Source of the DNA: Pseudoduganella buxea
GTDB lineage: Bacteria; Pseudomonadota; Gammaproteobacteria; Burkholderiales; Burkholderiaceae_D
Direction: 5' to 3'
DNA length: 42,053 nucleotides
Assembly (NCBI RefSeq): GCF_009720835.1
Contig: NZ_WNKZ01000054.1
Span: forward strand, 1 to 42,053
Below the pieces are notes generated by a model, which was given only the letters and a program-made list of their open reading frames with translations, was not told the DNA's origin and searched no databases. Below are positions 15,548 to 23,477 of the stretch, piece by piece (the stretch's first letter is position 1; every line of letters starts with the position of its first letter). The translations under genes were made by a program, and so were the position numbers.

Positions 15548-16632
15548 CTGGCAATCCGGTAAGGCAGCGCGACGGTGGCGAGCACGCCCGCCGTACCGTC
15601 GTTTTGCAAGGTCAGGGCCTGGGCGTGCCCATACAGTGCGTGCAGGCGCTGGCGCGTATTGGACAAACCGACGCCGGCCGGCACGGGATCTGCCAGCAGC
15701 GGGCCTTCGTTGAATACCTGAAGGGTCAGGACCGCGCCGTCGCTGGCGGCGGCGACCCGCAGCGCGCCACCCTTGCCGCGCTGTGCGATGCCGTGCTGGA
15801 TGGCGTTTTCCACCAGCGGCTGGAGGATGAACTCGGGCACCTGGGCCGTCATCAGCGCGTCGGGGATGTCGATGCGGCAGCGCAGCCGCGCGCCGAAGCG
15901 CATCTGCTGGATGCCCAGGTATTTGCCCAGGAAATCGATCTCTTCCCCCAGCGTGACGAACTGCCCCGTCGTCTGGTCCGTCACGCGGCGCAGCAGGTCG
16001 CCCAGCGCGGCCGTCATGTCGACGGCTTCGCCATTGCGCTGTTCCCGGATCAGCGCCGTGATGGCGTTGAGCGCATTGAAGATGAAATGGGGTTCGAGCT
16101 GGAGCCTGAGCGCGGCCAGCTGCGATTGTGCCAGCGACTCGGACAGCCGCGCGCTGGCCGCTTGCTGAAACAACAGCCGGGAGCGCGTCTCGAAGGTAAT
16201 GCTCAGCACGATAACGGCGCCGTAGACCATGACAGTCCCGGGCAGGTTGCCCAGCAGTTTCGATTTGAGCAGCGGCAGCAAGGGGTCCGCTTGCGGGTAC
16301 GCATAAGGATTCGTCACGTGTTCGAGCAGCGATGTCCAGGCGGCCCAGAGCGCCCAGATCGCCAGGCACGCCGCGCCGTGCACGAGCCACGGCAGCACCG
16401 CCCTGGTGGGAATGGGATGGTGCCTCAGGAAGTACAGCGCCACCGGTGTCAGCATGGCCCAAGGTGCCCAGGACACCACGGTGACGCAAAACAGTGTCAC
16501 CCAGGCGTGCTCCATGCCCATCGCATGCATCGACACCACGGTCTGCAGGCCGTCGAACACCCCGATGGCAAGCCAGGCGACCGATGCAGTTGGCCACCCG
16601 TCGCGTATAGAAAAATTCTTGCTCCAAGTCAT
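15544..16632 (-). CDS. LytS/YpdA-type sensor histidine kinase
   Basis: The 362-residue product has an N-terminal membrane domain of about four helices (roughly residues 15-160) with short loops and no large sensor domain. A short coiled stretch leads to the His_kinase domain (PF06580). The phosphoacceptor is in LRLQLEPHFIFNALNAI, followed by the N box (ILQPLVENAIQHG) and a G-type box (GVGLSNTRQRLHALYG). Start ATG 16632 removes an unlikely N-terminal extension. No strong ribosome site is seen. It is paired with the LytTR regulator by a 4-base overlap. The signal is unknown. Confidence 0.92.
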   Translation of the reverse strand: MTWSKNFSIRDGWPTASVAWLAIGVFDGLQTVVSMHAMGMEHAWVTLFCVTVVSWAPWAMLTPVALYFLRHHPIPTRAVLPWLVHGAACLAIWALWAAWTSLLEHVTNPYAYPQADPLLPLLKSKLLGNLPGTVMVYGAVIVLSITFETRSRLLFQQAASARLSESLAQSQLAALRLQLEPHFIFNALNAITALIREQRNGEAVDMTAALGDLLRRVTDQTTGQFVTLGEEIDFLGKYLGIQQMRFGARLRCRIDIPDALMTAQVPEFILQPLVENAIQHGIAQRGKGGALRVAAASDGAVLTLQVFNEGPLLADPVPAGVGLSNTRQRLHALYGHAQALTLQNDGTAGVLATVALPYRIAR

Positions 16633-16768
16633 GGCGCAATCATAGAGGAAACGAACTTGCCTCGGAACACTTTGCAGCGAATGCACGGCCCCGTGCAGCG
16701 AGCCGCCTGGCATGGCCGGCAGGGCAATGACACACTGGTTGCCTTGTCAACCAACCGCTACGACCACC

Positions 16769-17662
16769 ATGAATCGACGTGACCTCTTCCGTGCAAGCAC
16801 CGCCTCGGCCTTGATGGCCGCCCTTCCCCGCATCGGCGACGCAGCCGTGCCTGCGACCGTGGCGCCGGCGCTGGCGCCCCCTGCGCAAGGGCCGATCGAC
16901 GTGGCTTTCCTGCTGTCGGACGGCGCCGTGCTGATCGATTTCACGGGGCCGTGGGAGGTGTTCCAGAACGTGATGATTCCGGGGCGGGACGACGGGCCCC
17001 TGTTCCGCCTGTTCACGGTCGCCGAAACGACGGCGCCCATCAAGGCCGGGGGCAGCATGACGATCACGCCGGAATACACTTTCGCCACGGCGCCGCCGCC
17101 CCAGATCGTCGTCATTCCCGCGCAAGGCGGGCCCAGCCCCGCAGCCATCGCCTGGATCAGGGAAGCGGCGCGTACGGCGGCGCTGACGATGTCGGTGTGC
17201 ACGGGCGCATTCGTGCTTGCGAAAACCGGGCTGTTGTCCGGCAAGCGCGCCACCACTCACCACGGATCCTTCAGGCAGTTCGCCATGGAATTCCCGGATG
17301 TCCATTTGGCGCGGGGTGCCCGCTTCGTCGAGTCCGGAAAATTCGCCAGCGCGGGCGGCTTGTCCTCGGGGATCGACCTGGCGCTGCGCGTGGTGGAACG
17401 CTACTTCGGTCGCACCGTGGCGCGCAATACGGCCAATGTGCTGGAATACCAGGGCCAGGGCTGGCTCGATCCCATGTCGAACCGGGCCTATGCCCGGCGC
17501 CGCACGGCAAGCGGCGCGCATCCGCTGTGCCCCGTCTGCGAGATGGAAGTGGACAAGGCCACGGCCGCCACGTCCACCTACCGGCGTAGGACCTATTATT
17601 TCTGCATGGCCGAGCACAAGACGGCGTTCGATGCGGGACCGATGGGCTTCCTGGGCGGTTGA
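16769..17662 (+). CDS. Exported DJ-1/PfpI protein fused to a C-terminal YHS domain
   Basis: The 297-residue product has a Tat-like leader (NRRDLFRAS, then an Ala-rich stretch to about residue 28). A DJ-1/PfpI domain follows (about 42-230), with the nucleophile Cys144 in SVCTGAFVLAKTGLLSGKRATTH, as in ThiJ-type domains of AraC-like regulators. After the domain, residues 252-290 form a YHS-type module: two cysteines in LCPVCEMEV, then YYFCMAEHKTAF, suited to metal or heme handling. The ATG at 16769 is chosen to begin at the twin-arginine leader. It is divergent from the LytS/LytTR pair with 136 bases between. Function is unknown; a periplasmic redox or copper-related role is a guess. Confidence 0.82.
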   Translation: MNRRDLFRASTASALMAALPRIGDAAVPATVAPALAPPAQGPIDVAFLLSDGAVLIDFTGPWEVFQNVMIPGRDDGPLFRLFTVAETTAPIKAGGSMTITPEYTFATAPPPQIVVIPAQGGPSPAAIAWIREAARTAALTMSVCTGAFVLAKTGLLSGKRATTHHGSFRQFAMEFPDVHLARGARFVESGKFASAGGLSSGIDLALRVVERYFGRTVARNTANVLEYQGQGWLDPMSNRAYARRRTASGAHPLCPVCEMEVDKATAATSTYRRRTYYFCMAEHKTAFDAGPMGFLGG

Positions 17663-17796
17663 GAACGCCCAGGCGGAGCGTGTTTTCGCGACGCGCACCC
17701 GATCGACCGCTCGTGACTTTTGGCGAGATTTTTGAGTGGCAGTAGGTGTTATGCTAAAGGCATCATTTCCGCTACCACCATTTCCCAAGGAACCCA

Positions 17797-18402
17797 ATGC
17801 GCGCTTTTTTATCCATGCTCGCAACTGCCGCAGTGCTCGCATCTCCAACTGCCAGCGCTGCTGATACGTGGCAGTTCGGCGACTGGCTTGTCACTTCCCA
17901 GACCGCCGGCCAGAGCATCAGTCTTGTTTCCCAATCCCCATCCGCAACCGTGATCTCGCTTGATTCGTTCGCGGCTGCCACCATGGGGCATGCTGGCAAC
18001 GCGTCGACTTATTTTAACGTCATCATTCCGGAGGGAGTCGTCGCGACGGGGTTCACGATGACGGCGTACCTGAACGGCACCGGCTCCAACTCGTTCGCCG
18101 TGATTGCGGACGTAGTTGAAGTAGATATGTCCAACGCGGGCAACCTGCACGCTCCCAATAACCTCGACGGGGCGTTCATCGCAACAGGGTCGATCGTTCC
18201 CGTCTTCGCCGCCCCGGAAACCTTCGATCTGAAGGGCCACGTTCGCTTCTCCCTGGGAAGTTACGAGTATGGCGACATCGGGGCCGAAAAGTTCACGCTG
18301 ACCCTCCAGACCGCCCCGGTGCCGGAACCGCAAACCTGGCTGATGCTCGGTGGTGGCCTGGCGCTGATGGGCGCGGCCGTCGCGCGCAAGCGCCGCCGCT
18401 GA
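17797..18402 (+). CDS. PEP-CTERM exported protein
   Basis: The 201-residue product has a signal peptide (about 1-22, ending SAADTW) and a beta-rich, Ser/Thr/Asn-rich body. The C-terminal sorting signal is complete: VPEPQTW at 174-180, a hydrophobic helix (LMLGGGLALMGAAVA) and a basic KRRR end. PEP-CTERM proteins are processed by exosortase and tied to exopolysaccharide export and floc or biofilm formation. No exosortase gene is in this window, so it acts as a remote substrate. The ATG at 17797 follows AAGGA. A strong terminator follows at 18481. Confidence 0.92.
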   Translation: MRAFLSMLATAAVLASPTASAADTWQFGDWLVTSQTAGQSISLVSQSPSATVISLDSFAAATMGHAGNASTYFNVIIPEGVVATGFTMTAYLNGTGSNSFAVIADVVEVDMSNAGNLHAPNNLDGAFIATGSIVPVFAAPETFDLKGHVRFSLGSYEYGDIGAEKFTLTLQTAPVPEPQTWLMLGGGLALMGAAVARKRRR

Positions 18403-18480
18403 AGAAAGCCAGTCACGGCGGGAACCCGGCGCGCGGATGACTTGCGTGGGCGTATCCCGTGGTGACGAAACGGAGTGAAG

Positions 18481-18507
18481 AAAACGCCGCTGCAAAGCGG
18501 CGTTTTT
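18481..18507 (+). terminator. Rho-independent terminator after the PEP-CTERM gene
   Basis: Arms 18481-18491 and 18496-18506 pair perfectly around a GCAA loop. The right arm ends in a run of five T, and the left begins with A residues, so it can work in both directions. It ends the PEP-CTERM transcript and may also stop the convergent MFS gene. Confidence 0.88.
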
Positions 18508-18613
18508 CATGAAAGCCGAGGATGCTTGCCGCCGATCGGAGACAGCTCCGCCCCTGGTGGCGATGGCCAGTGAAAATACGGCGCCGGCCGCGGGCATCTT
18601 GCCGGATCGATTG

Positions 18614-19822
18614 TCAGTGCGCCGCCACCCGCACCCCACTGCCCTTGAGCGCCGCCGGCCGGGGATCGAGCCGGTCCAGCCGGCCGGACAGTGCCGTCAG
18701 GCCGAAGGCGGCCAGCACGACCAGGGCGCCGATCCAGCCCGTGTGCACCAGGCCCAGCTCCTCGACGATATGGCCGCCGCCCCAGGCGCCGCCGGCGATG
18801 CCCAGGTTGAAGGCGGCGATATTCAGGCCTGAGGCGACATCGACGGCGCGGGGCGCGAAGCGCTCGGCCTGCTGCACGACGTACACCTGCAGGCCCGCCA
18901 CGTTGCCGAAGGCAACGGCGCCCCAGGCCAGCACGGTCAGCACCACCAGCCACGGGTTCGATGCCGTGAACGACAGCACCAGCAGCACGGCCGCCAGGCC
19001 CAGGAAGATGATCTTCAGGGCGCTGACGGGCCCGCGCCGGTCGGCCAGCTTGCCACCCCAGATATTGCCGATGGCGACGGAAATACCGTACACCAGCATC
19101 ACGGCGCCCACGGCGCTTTCACCGAAGCCGCCCAGGCGTTGCAGGATCGGCGCCAGGTAGGTGAAGGCGATGAAGGAGCCGCCGTAGCCGACGGCCGTCA
19201 TGGCGTACACCAGCAGCAGGCGCGGCTGGCGCAGCACCTGCAACTGCTGCAATAGCGAGGCGGGCGGCGTGTGACGGATCGACGCGGGCACGAACACCAG
19301 GCTGCCGACAAAGGCGAGCACGCCCAGGCTGGAGACAGCCAGGAAGGTTTCGCGCCAGCCGAAATGCTGGCCGATGAAGGTGCCCAGCGGCACGCCGGTG
19401 ACGAGGGCCACCGTCAGGCCCGTGAACATGATGGCAATCGCACTGGCTGCCTTTTCCTTCGGCACCAGCGATGTGGCAATGGTGGAACCGATCGAGAAGA
19501 ACACGCCGTGCGCCAGGCCCGTCAGAATGCGGGCGGCCACCAGCGATGTGTAGCCGGGTGCCTGCCAGGCCATCAGGTTGCCGGCGGTGAACAGCACCAT
19601 CAGGGACAGCAGCAGGATCTTGCGGGGCAGCTTGCCCGTCAGCGCCGTCAAGACGGGCGCGCCGACGGCCACGCCCAGGGCGTACAGGCTGACCAGCAGG
19701 CCGGCCGAAGGAAGGGTGACGCCGAGGTCGGCGGCAATGGTGGGCAGCAGGCCGACGATGACGAATTCGGTCGTGCCGATGGCAAACGCGCTGATGGTCA
19801 GCGCCAGCAAGGCAAGGGGCAT
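18614..19822 (-). CDS. MFS drug or sugar efflux transporter (DHA1/AraJ-like)
   Basis: This 402-residue protein has twelve hydrophobic helices and is an inner-membrane proton-driven exporter. Landmarks are TTEFVIVGLLPTIAADLGV in helix 1, the loop 2-3 motif GKLPRK, and motif C-like GLTVALVTGVPLGTFIGQ in helix 5. The closest recollected type is AraJ/YdhP-like arabinose or drug efflux. ATG 19822 follows AGGAG; a GTG or ATG a few codons upstream is less supported. It lies only about 25-100 bases from the divergent DUF3820 gene. Substrate is not predictable. Confidence 0.9.
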   Translation of the reverse strand: MPLALLALTISAFAIGTTEFVIVGLLPTIAADLGVTLPSAGLLVSLYALGVAVGAPVLTALTGKLPRKILLLSLMVLFTAGNLMAWQAPGYTSLVAARILTGLAHGVFFSIGSTIATSLVPKEKAASAIAIMFTGLTVALVTGVPLGTFIGQHFGWRETFLAVSSLGVLAFVGSLVFVPASIRHTPPASLLQQLQVLRQPRLLLVYAMTAVGYGGSFIAFTYLAPILQRLGGFGESAVGAVMLVYGISVAIGNIWGGKLADRRGPVSALKIIFLGLAAVLLVLSFTASNPWLVVLTVLAWGAVAFGNVAGLQVYVVQQAERFAPRAVDVASGLNIAAFNLGIAGGAWGGGHIVEELGLVHTGWIGALVVLAAFGLTALSGRLDRLDPRPAALKGSGVRVAAH

Positions 19823-19919
19823 GGCGACTCCTGGTAAAGTGGAAGCCATGCAGTATCCCGGCTTTTATTCCTTCGAAAAAGCCCGGGCTGGACAGAACAT
19901 ATTTGAACTCAATTCAACA

Positions 19920-20150
19920 ATGATGAACAGCGACGCCCTTCAGCAACTGCTGACCCGTGAAATGCCTTACGGTAAATACAAGGGCCGCAAGCTGGCCGAC
20001 CTGCCGGGTCACTATCTGGGCTGGATGGCCGGTGCCGGCTTTCCGAAAGGCGAGCTGGGCGCGCTGCTGGCGCTGATGTACGAACTCGACCACAACGACT
20101 TGCGCGGCCTGCTCGATCCGCTGCGCCAGGGACGGTCCGGGCTGCGCTAG
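19920..20150 (+). CDS. DUF3820-family small protein
   Basis: This is a 76-residue cytosolic protein. The family core is clear: REMPYGKYKGRKLADLPGHYLGW (split here as REMPYGKYKG at 13-22 and LPGHYLGW), then FPKGELGALLALMYELDHN. DUF3820 has been described as a possible quorum-regulated virulence factor, on weak grounds. Two adjacent ATGs (19920, 19923) start the usual family length. An in-frame ATG at 19848 with GGAAG upstream would add 24 residues but would cover the divergent promoter of the MFS gene, so I prefer the short form. Its TAG stop overlaps the TAG stop of the convergent PPC gene in a shared CTAG. Confidence 0.8.
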   Translation: MMNSDALQQLLTREMPYGKYKGRKLADLPGHYLGWMAGAGFPKGELGALLALMYELDHNDLRGLLDPLRQGRSGLR

Positions 20151-20542
20151 AGCCGCCGGATCGCCAGCTCCGGGTAGCCCGTGGCGAGGTCGAGCTCGCG
20201 GGCAAAGGCGTGCCCAGCCAGCAGTGCGATCAACAGCTCGGCGGTGGTGCGGACGATGCAGCCCGGTGCCACGTGTCCGCCCAACACCGCGCCATCGGGC
20301 CCCGCAACGCTCATGTGCAGGTGGGCGCCGTCCGGCGAAACGGTGCCGGCCAGGGTCAGGATTTCCAGGTCGCCGGCGAGCTCGGTCGGCAGCGGCCGGC
20401 CGGCGTAGCGCAGCCGTGCCACGGAGAGGCTGCCAATGCCCTGCAGGACAAAGGCCGCGCCGGCACCGTGCACCCGCACGGCCGCCTCGATAGCGGCGCG
20501 CAGGTCGTCGCCGGGGGCCAATCTCAAGGGTAAGGCTTGCAT
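20147..20542 (-). CDS. PPC/DUF296-domain protein
   Basis: The 131-residue product is a single PPC domain, the fold found in plant AT-hook proteins and in small bacterial trimers. Recognisable parts are the start LRLAPGDDLRAAIEAAV, the GAGAAFVLQGIGSLSVARLRYA strand pair (split: GAAFVLQGIGSL and VARLRYA), and GAHLHMSVAGPDG with GGHVAPGC near the C-terminus. The histidines in the latter two are those thought to bind metal in this family. The bacterial forms usually lack an AT-hook, as here. The function is unknown. It ends convergently with the DUF3820 gene, sharing CTAG. Confidence 0.85.
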   Translation of the reverse strand: MQALPLRLAPGDDLRAAIEAAVRVHGAGAAFVLQGIGSLSVARLRYAGRPLPTELAGDLEILTLAGTVSPDGAHLHMSVAGPDGAVLGGHVAPGCIVRTTAELLIALLAGHAFARELDLATGYPELAIRRL

Positions 20543-20766
20543 GGCTGGGATTCTTGAATGGATTCAATCACCTGCAACGGTGACAAATTGTCGGGCCACA
20601 ACAGCTCTTCAAAATGTGAAATAAAGCCACTGCTGTGTTACTTTCTGGTGGGTGTTTGTCCTACAAACCACCCTCCTTCGCTCTTATAAAAATGCCCAAC
20701 CGGGGGGCCTAAGATGAGCACTCCTTTACATGACGCGCACCTTGACAAGCGGGTGCCAGGCCAGCA

Positions 20767-20798
20767 GACCTGCAGGTCGTAAAGGACTGCAATGTCCT
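20767..20798 (+). promoter_or_regulatory. Palindromic leader of the KGG gene
   Basis: GACCTGCAGGTC (20767-20778) is a perfect 12-base palindrome. It is followed by AGGAC-N6-GTCCT (about 20782-20797), a short hairpin just before the AAGGAG ribosome site. A TTGACA lies upstream at 20742-20747 but lacks a -10 at the right distance. These could be an operator and an RNA hairpin. Confidence 0.3.
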
Positions 20799-20818
20799 CA
20801 TCATACAAGGAGATCACC

Positions 20819-21205
20819 ATGGCATCATCGAACCAAGGCGGTAATCAGGGCGGCAACAACCAGGGCGGCAACAAGGGGAGCAAGCAGAGCGGCGACACCA
20901 GCAATCGCGGGTTCGCCTCGATGGATCCGCAGCGGCAGCGCGAAATCGCCAGCGAAGGCGGCCGTGCCGCACACGCATCCGGCAATGCTCACGAGTTCAC
21001 GTCCGAGGAAGCCCGTAAAGCCGGCAGCATGAGCCACAAGAACGACGGCAACCGTCAAAGCGGCTCGCAAGGCTCCGGCGGTGGCGGCGGCAACGCGGCC
21101 AGCAGCGGCGGCAACACGGGCGGCAGCGGTGGTACCCGCGGCGGTACGCCGGAACAGCACGCCCAGGCCGGTCGGCAAAGCCACAAAAACGACGACAAGC
21201 GCTGA
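20819..21205 (+). CDS. KGG-domain stress-induced protein (YciG/con-10-like)
   Basis: This is a 128-residue hydrophilic, probably disordered protein. Residues 1-30 and 80-115 are Gly/Asn/Ser low-complexity. Between them, GFASMDPQRQREIASEGG (31-48) and FTSEEARKAGSMSHKND (60-76) are KGG-type motifs, and a third half-motif (GGTPEQHAQAGRQSHKND) is near the C-terminus. In enteric bacteria relatives are general stress proteins; that regulation is not proven here. The ATG at 20819 follows AAGGAG; an ATG at 20792 is possible but lacks support. Its own terminator follows at 21256. Confidence 0.88.
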   Translation: MASSNQGGNQGGNNQGGNKGSKQSGDTSNRGFASMDPQRQREIASEGGRAAHASGNAHEFTSEEARKAGSMSHKNDGNRQSGSQGSGGGGGNAASSGGNTGGSGGTRGGTPEQHAQAGRQSHKNDDKR

Positions 21206-21255
21206 GCAAAGGGCAGCGCCCCAAGCCTGATCCCCGGCGTGGACGGGGAACGACA

Positions 21256-21280
21256 AAGCCGCTCGCGAGAGCGGCTTTTG
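21256..21280 (+). terminator. Terminator after the KGG gene
   Basis: Arms 21256-21265 and 21270-21279 pair perfectly around a GCGA loop, and the right arm runs into four T. It lies about 50 bases past the KGG stop. It can also terminate the convergent EAL gene, which ends at 21345. Confidence 0.85.
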
Positions 21281-21344
21281 CTTTGTTCTACCATTGGCTT
21301 CGTGTCGACATTCGTGCCTGACCCCGATGTTGACACAGACTCGG

Positions 21345-23477
21345 CTATGGCCCCGTGAAGGACAGCCGCCGGCCTTCGCGCAGCATGCGTTCGAAATCGG
21401 CGGCAGGGACGGGTTGGCTGAACAGGTAGCCTTGCAGCTGGTCGCAGCCCAGCTCGCGCAAGAAGTGCATCTGCTCCATCGTTTCCACCCCTTCGGCGAC
21501 AATTTCCTGGCGCAGCTGCTGCCCCATCGTGACGATGGCGCGGGCGATGGCGCAGTCGTTCTGCTCGTGCGGCAGGCCGACGACGAAGGCACGGTCGATC
21601 TTCAGGGTGCTGATGGGGAATTTCTTCAGGTAGGCCAGGCTGGAATAGCCGGTGCCGAAATCGTCCAGCGCCAGCGCCAGGCCCATCGCCACCAGCTCGT
21701 TCATGATGGCGATGACGCTGTCGGCGCCCCGCACCAGCAGGCTTTCCGTGATCTCCAGCATCAGCTGTTCGGGGTGGACCTGGTACTGCTCCAGCACCTG
21801 CCCCATCCGCTGCGGCAGGCCGCGGTCGAACTGCCTGGCCGACAGGTTGACGGCCACGGGCGGCATGATGACATTGGCGTCGCGCCACTGGCGGATCTGG
21901 CGGCAGGCCTCTTCCACCACCCAGTTGCCCAGTTCCGTGATCAGGCCCGTCTCTTCGGCCACGGGAATGAACACGCCCGGCGACACGAGGCCCCGCACGG
22001 GATGGCGCCAGCGCAGCAGCGCCTCGGCGCCGACGATGCGGCCGCTGCGCAGGCTGACCTTGGGCTGGTAGTACAGCATCAGCTCGTCGTTCGCCAGTGC
22101 GTCGCGCAGCTCGCTTTCGATGCGCAGGTGTTCCTTGGCGCGCTGGTTCATTTCCTCGCTGAAGAACAGCAGGGCCGGCTCGTGGGTGCGCCCGGCCCGG
22201 CTCGACGCCACGTCGGCGCCGCGCAGCAGCGTTTCCGGGTCGGCCGCGTCGTCCGGGTAGACGGCGATGCCCACGTGCGTGCCCACCTGCAGCGAGTGCG
22301 GGCCCGTGACGATGGGCGCGGCCAGGCTGTCGATCAGCTTGCGCGCCACCAGCGCGGCATGCTCGCGCTTTTCCACGTGCAACAGGCCGATGGCGAACTT
22401 GCCGCCGTCCAGCCGCGCCAGCAGGTCGCCCTCGCGCAAGGTGGCGCGCAGCAGCCGCGCCACTTCCACCAGCAGCGCATTGCCCACTTCATGGCCCAAG
22501 GTGTCGCTGATGGAACCGAGGCGCCCCACTTCCACGACGAGCACGGCGCCGTGCGTACGCGTGCGGCGCGCCTCCGTCATGGCCTGGCCCAGCAGCTGGG
22601 TCAGCAGGCCCTGGTTCGGCAGGCCAGTCAGTGCGTCGTAGTTCGCCATCTTCTGCATGCGCGCTTCGACGGCCTTGTGGCGGCTGATATCGGAAAACAG
22701 CGAGAAGGTATGGCTGATGCGGCCCCGTTCGTCGCGCACGGCGCTGATCGTGACGGACTGGGGGAACAGCTCGCCATTCTTGCGCCGGCCGACGATCTCA
22801 CCTCGCCATGGCCCCGCGCCCTGCATGGCCGAACGCACCTGGGCGCGCAGGTCGGCGTCGTGCACGCCCGAGCGCAGCAGGTCCGGTGTCTGGCCGATTG
22901 CCTCGGCCATCGTGTAGCCCGTGATGCGCGTGAAGGCGCCGTTGATCGACACGATGCGCTCGTTGGCGTCCGTGATCAGGACGCCCTGGTCGCTGTCCTC
23001 GATGATGCGGGCGTGCAGGCTGGTTTTTTCCTGCAGCGACAGGCCCTGGTTCACTCGCGCCAGCCGCACCTGCATGCCGCAGGGTTCGCCGCTGTCGTCG
23101 CAGGCCAGCGCGATCGACAGCCGTACCCAGATCACTTCGCCCGATTTGCGGCGCCGCCGCACATCCGTCACGGCACTGCCCGATTCCAGCACCAGCTCGG
23201 CGATATTGCCGGCCTCGTCGTCGTCCACGTACAGGAACAACACGTGCTGGCCGAGTGCCTCGTCGGCCGTGTAGCCGAACATCTGCTCGGCGCCAGGATT
23301 CCAGCCCGTCACGTAGCCGGCCAGGTCCAGCTCCATCGCGGCAGCCGGCGCGGTCGCCGCCGTTTGTGCCATCAGCGCCGCCTCCAGCTGGGCCAGGGTC
23401 TGCGCCAATGCCTCGCCCTGCTGGCCGCGCGCGGCCCGCACCAGGCTCAGGCACTGATCGATTTCCGGCTCATGCAT
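21345..23477 (-). CDS. PAS-PAS-GGDEF(degenerate)-EAL signalling protein
   Basis: This is a 710-residue cytoplasmic protein. Two PAS domains (about 45-145 and 155-270) end in the HTFSLFSDISRHK linker. The GGDEF domain (about 275-440) has DGGKF at 357-361 in place of GGDEF, so it should not make c-di-GMP. The EAL domain (about 450-705) keeps its catalytic set: EALLRW (485-490), LEITES, DDFGTGYSS (605-613), KIDRAFV and EGVET. It should degrade c-di-GMP, perhaps with the dead GGDEF domain as a nucleotide sensor and the PAS domains sensing redox or a ligand. Its ATG overlaps the upstream HDOD gene by eight bases, indicating joint translation. Confidence 0.93.
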   Translation of the reverse strand: MHEPEIDQCLSLVRAARGQQGEALAQTLAQLEAALMAQTAATAPAAAMELDLAGYVTGWNPGAEQMFGYTADEALGQHVLFLYVDDDEAGNIAELVLESGSAVTDVRRRRKSGEVIWVRLSIALACDDSGEPCGMQVRLARVNQGLSLQEKTSLHARIIEDSDQGVLITDANERIVSINGAFTRITGYTMAEAIGQTPDLLRSGVHDADLRAQVRSAMQGAGPWRGEIVGRRKNGELFPQSVTISAVRDERGRISHTFSLFSDISRHKAVEARMQKMANYDALTGLPNQGLLTQLLGQAMTEARRTRTHGAVLVVEVGRLGSISDTLGHEVGNALLVEVARLLRATLREGDLLARLDGGKFAIGLLHVEKREHAALVARKLIDSLAAPIVTGPHSLQVGTHVGIAVYPDDAADPETLLRGADVASSRAGRTHEPALLFFSEEMNQRAKEHLRIESELRDALANDELMLYYQPKVSLRSGRIVGAEALLRWRHPVRGLVSPGVFIPVAEETGLITELGNWVVEEACRQIRQWRDANVIMPPVAVNLSARQFDRGLPQRMGQVLEQYQVHPEQLMLEITESLLVRGADSVIAIMNELVAMGLALALDDFGTGYSSLAYLKKFPISTLKIDRAFVVGLPHEQNDCAIARAIVTMGQQLRQEIVAEGVETMEQMHFLRELGCDQLQGYLFSQPVPAADFERMLREGRRLSFTGP

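Noticed and set aside
17700..17796. Sigma-54 promoter before the PEP-CTERM gene
   Set aside because: A TGGCAG is present, but the spacing to the nearest GC does not fit the -24/-12 pattern.
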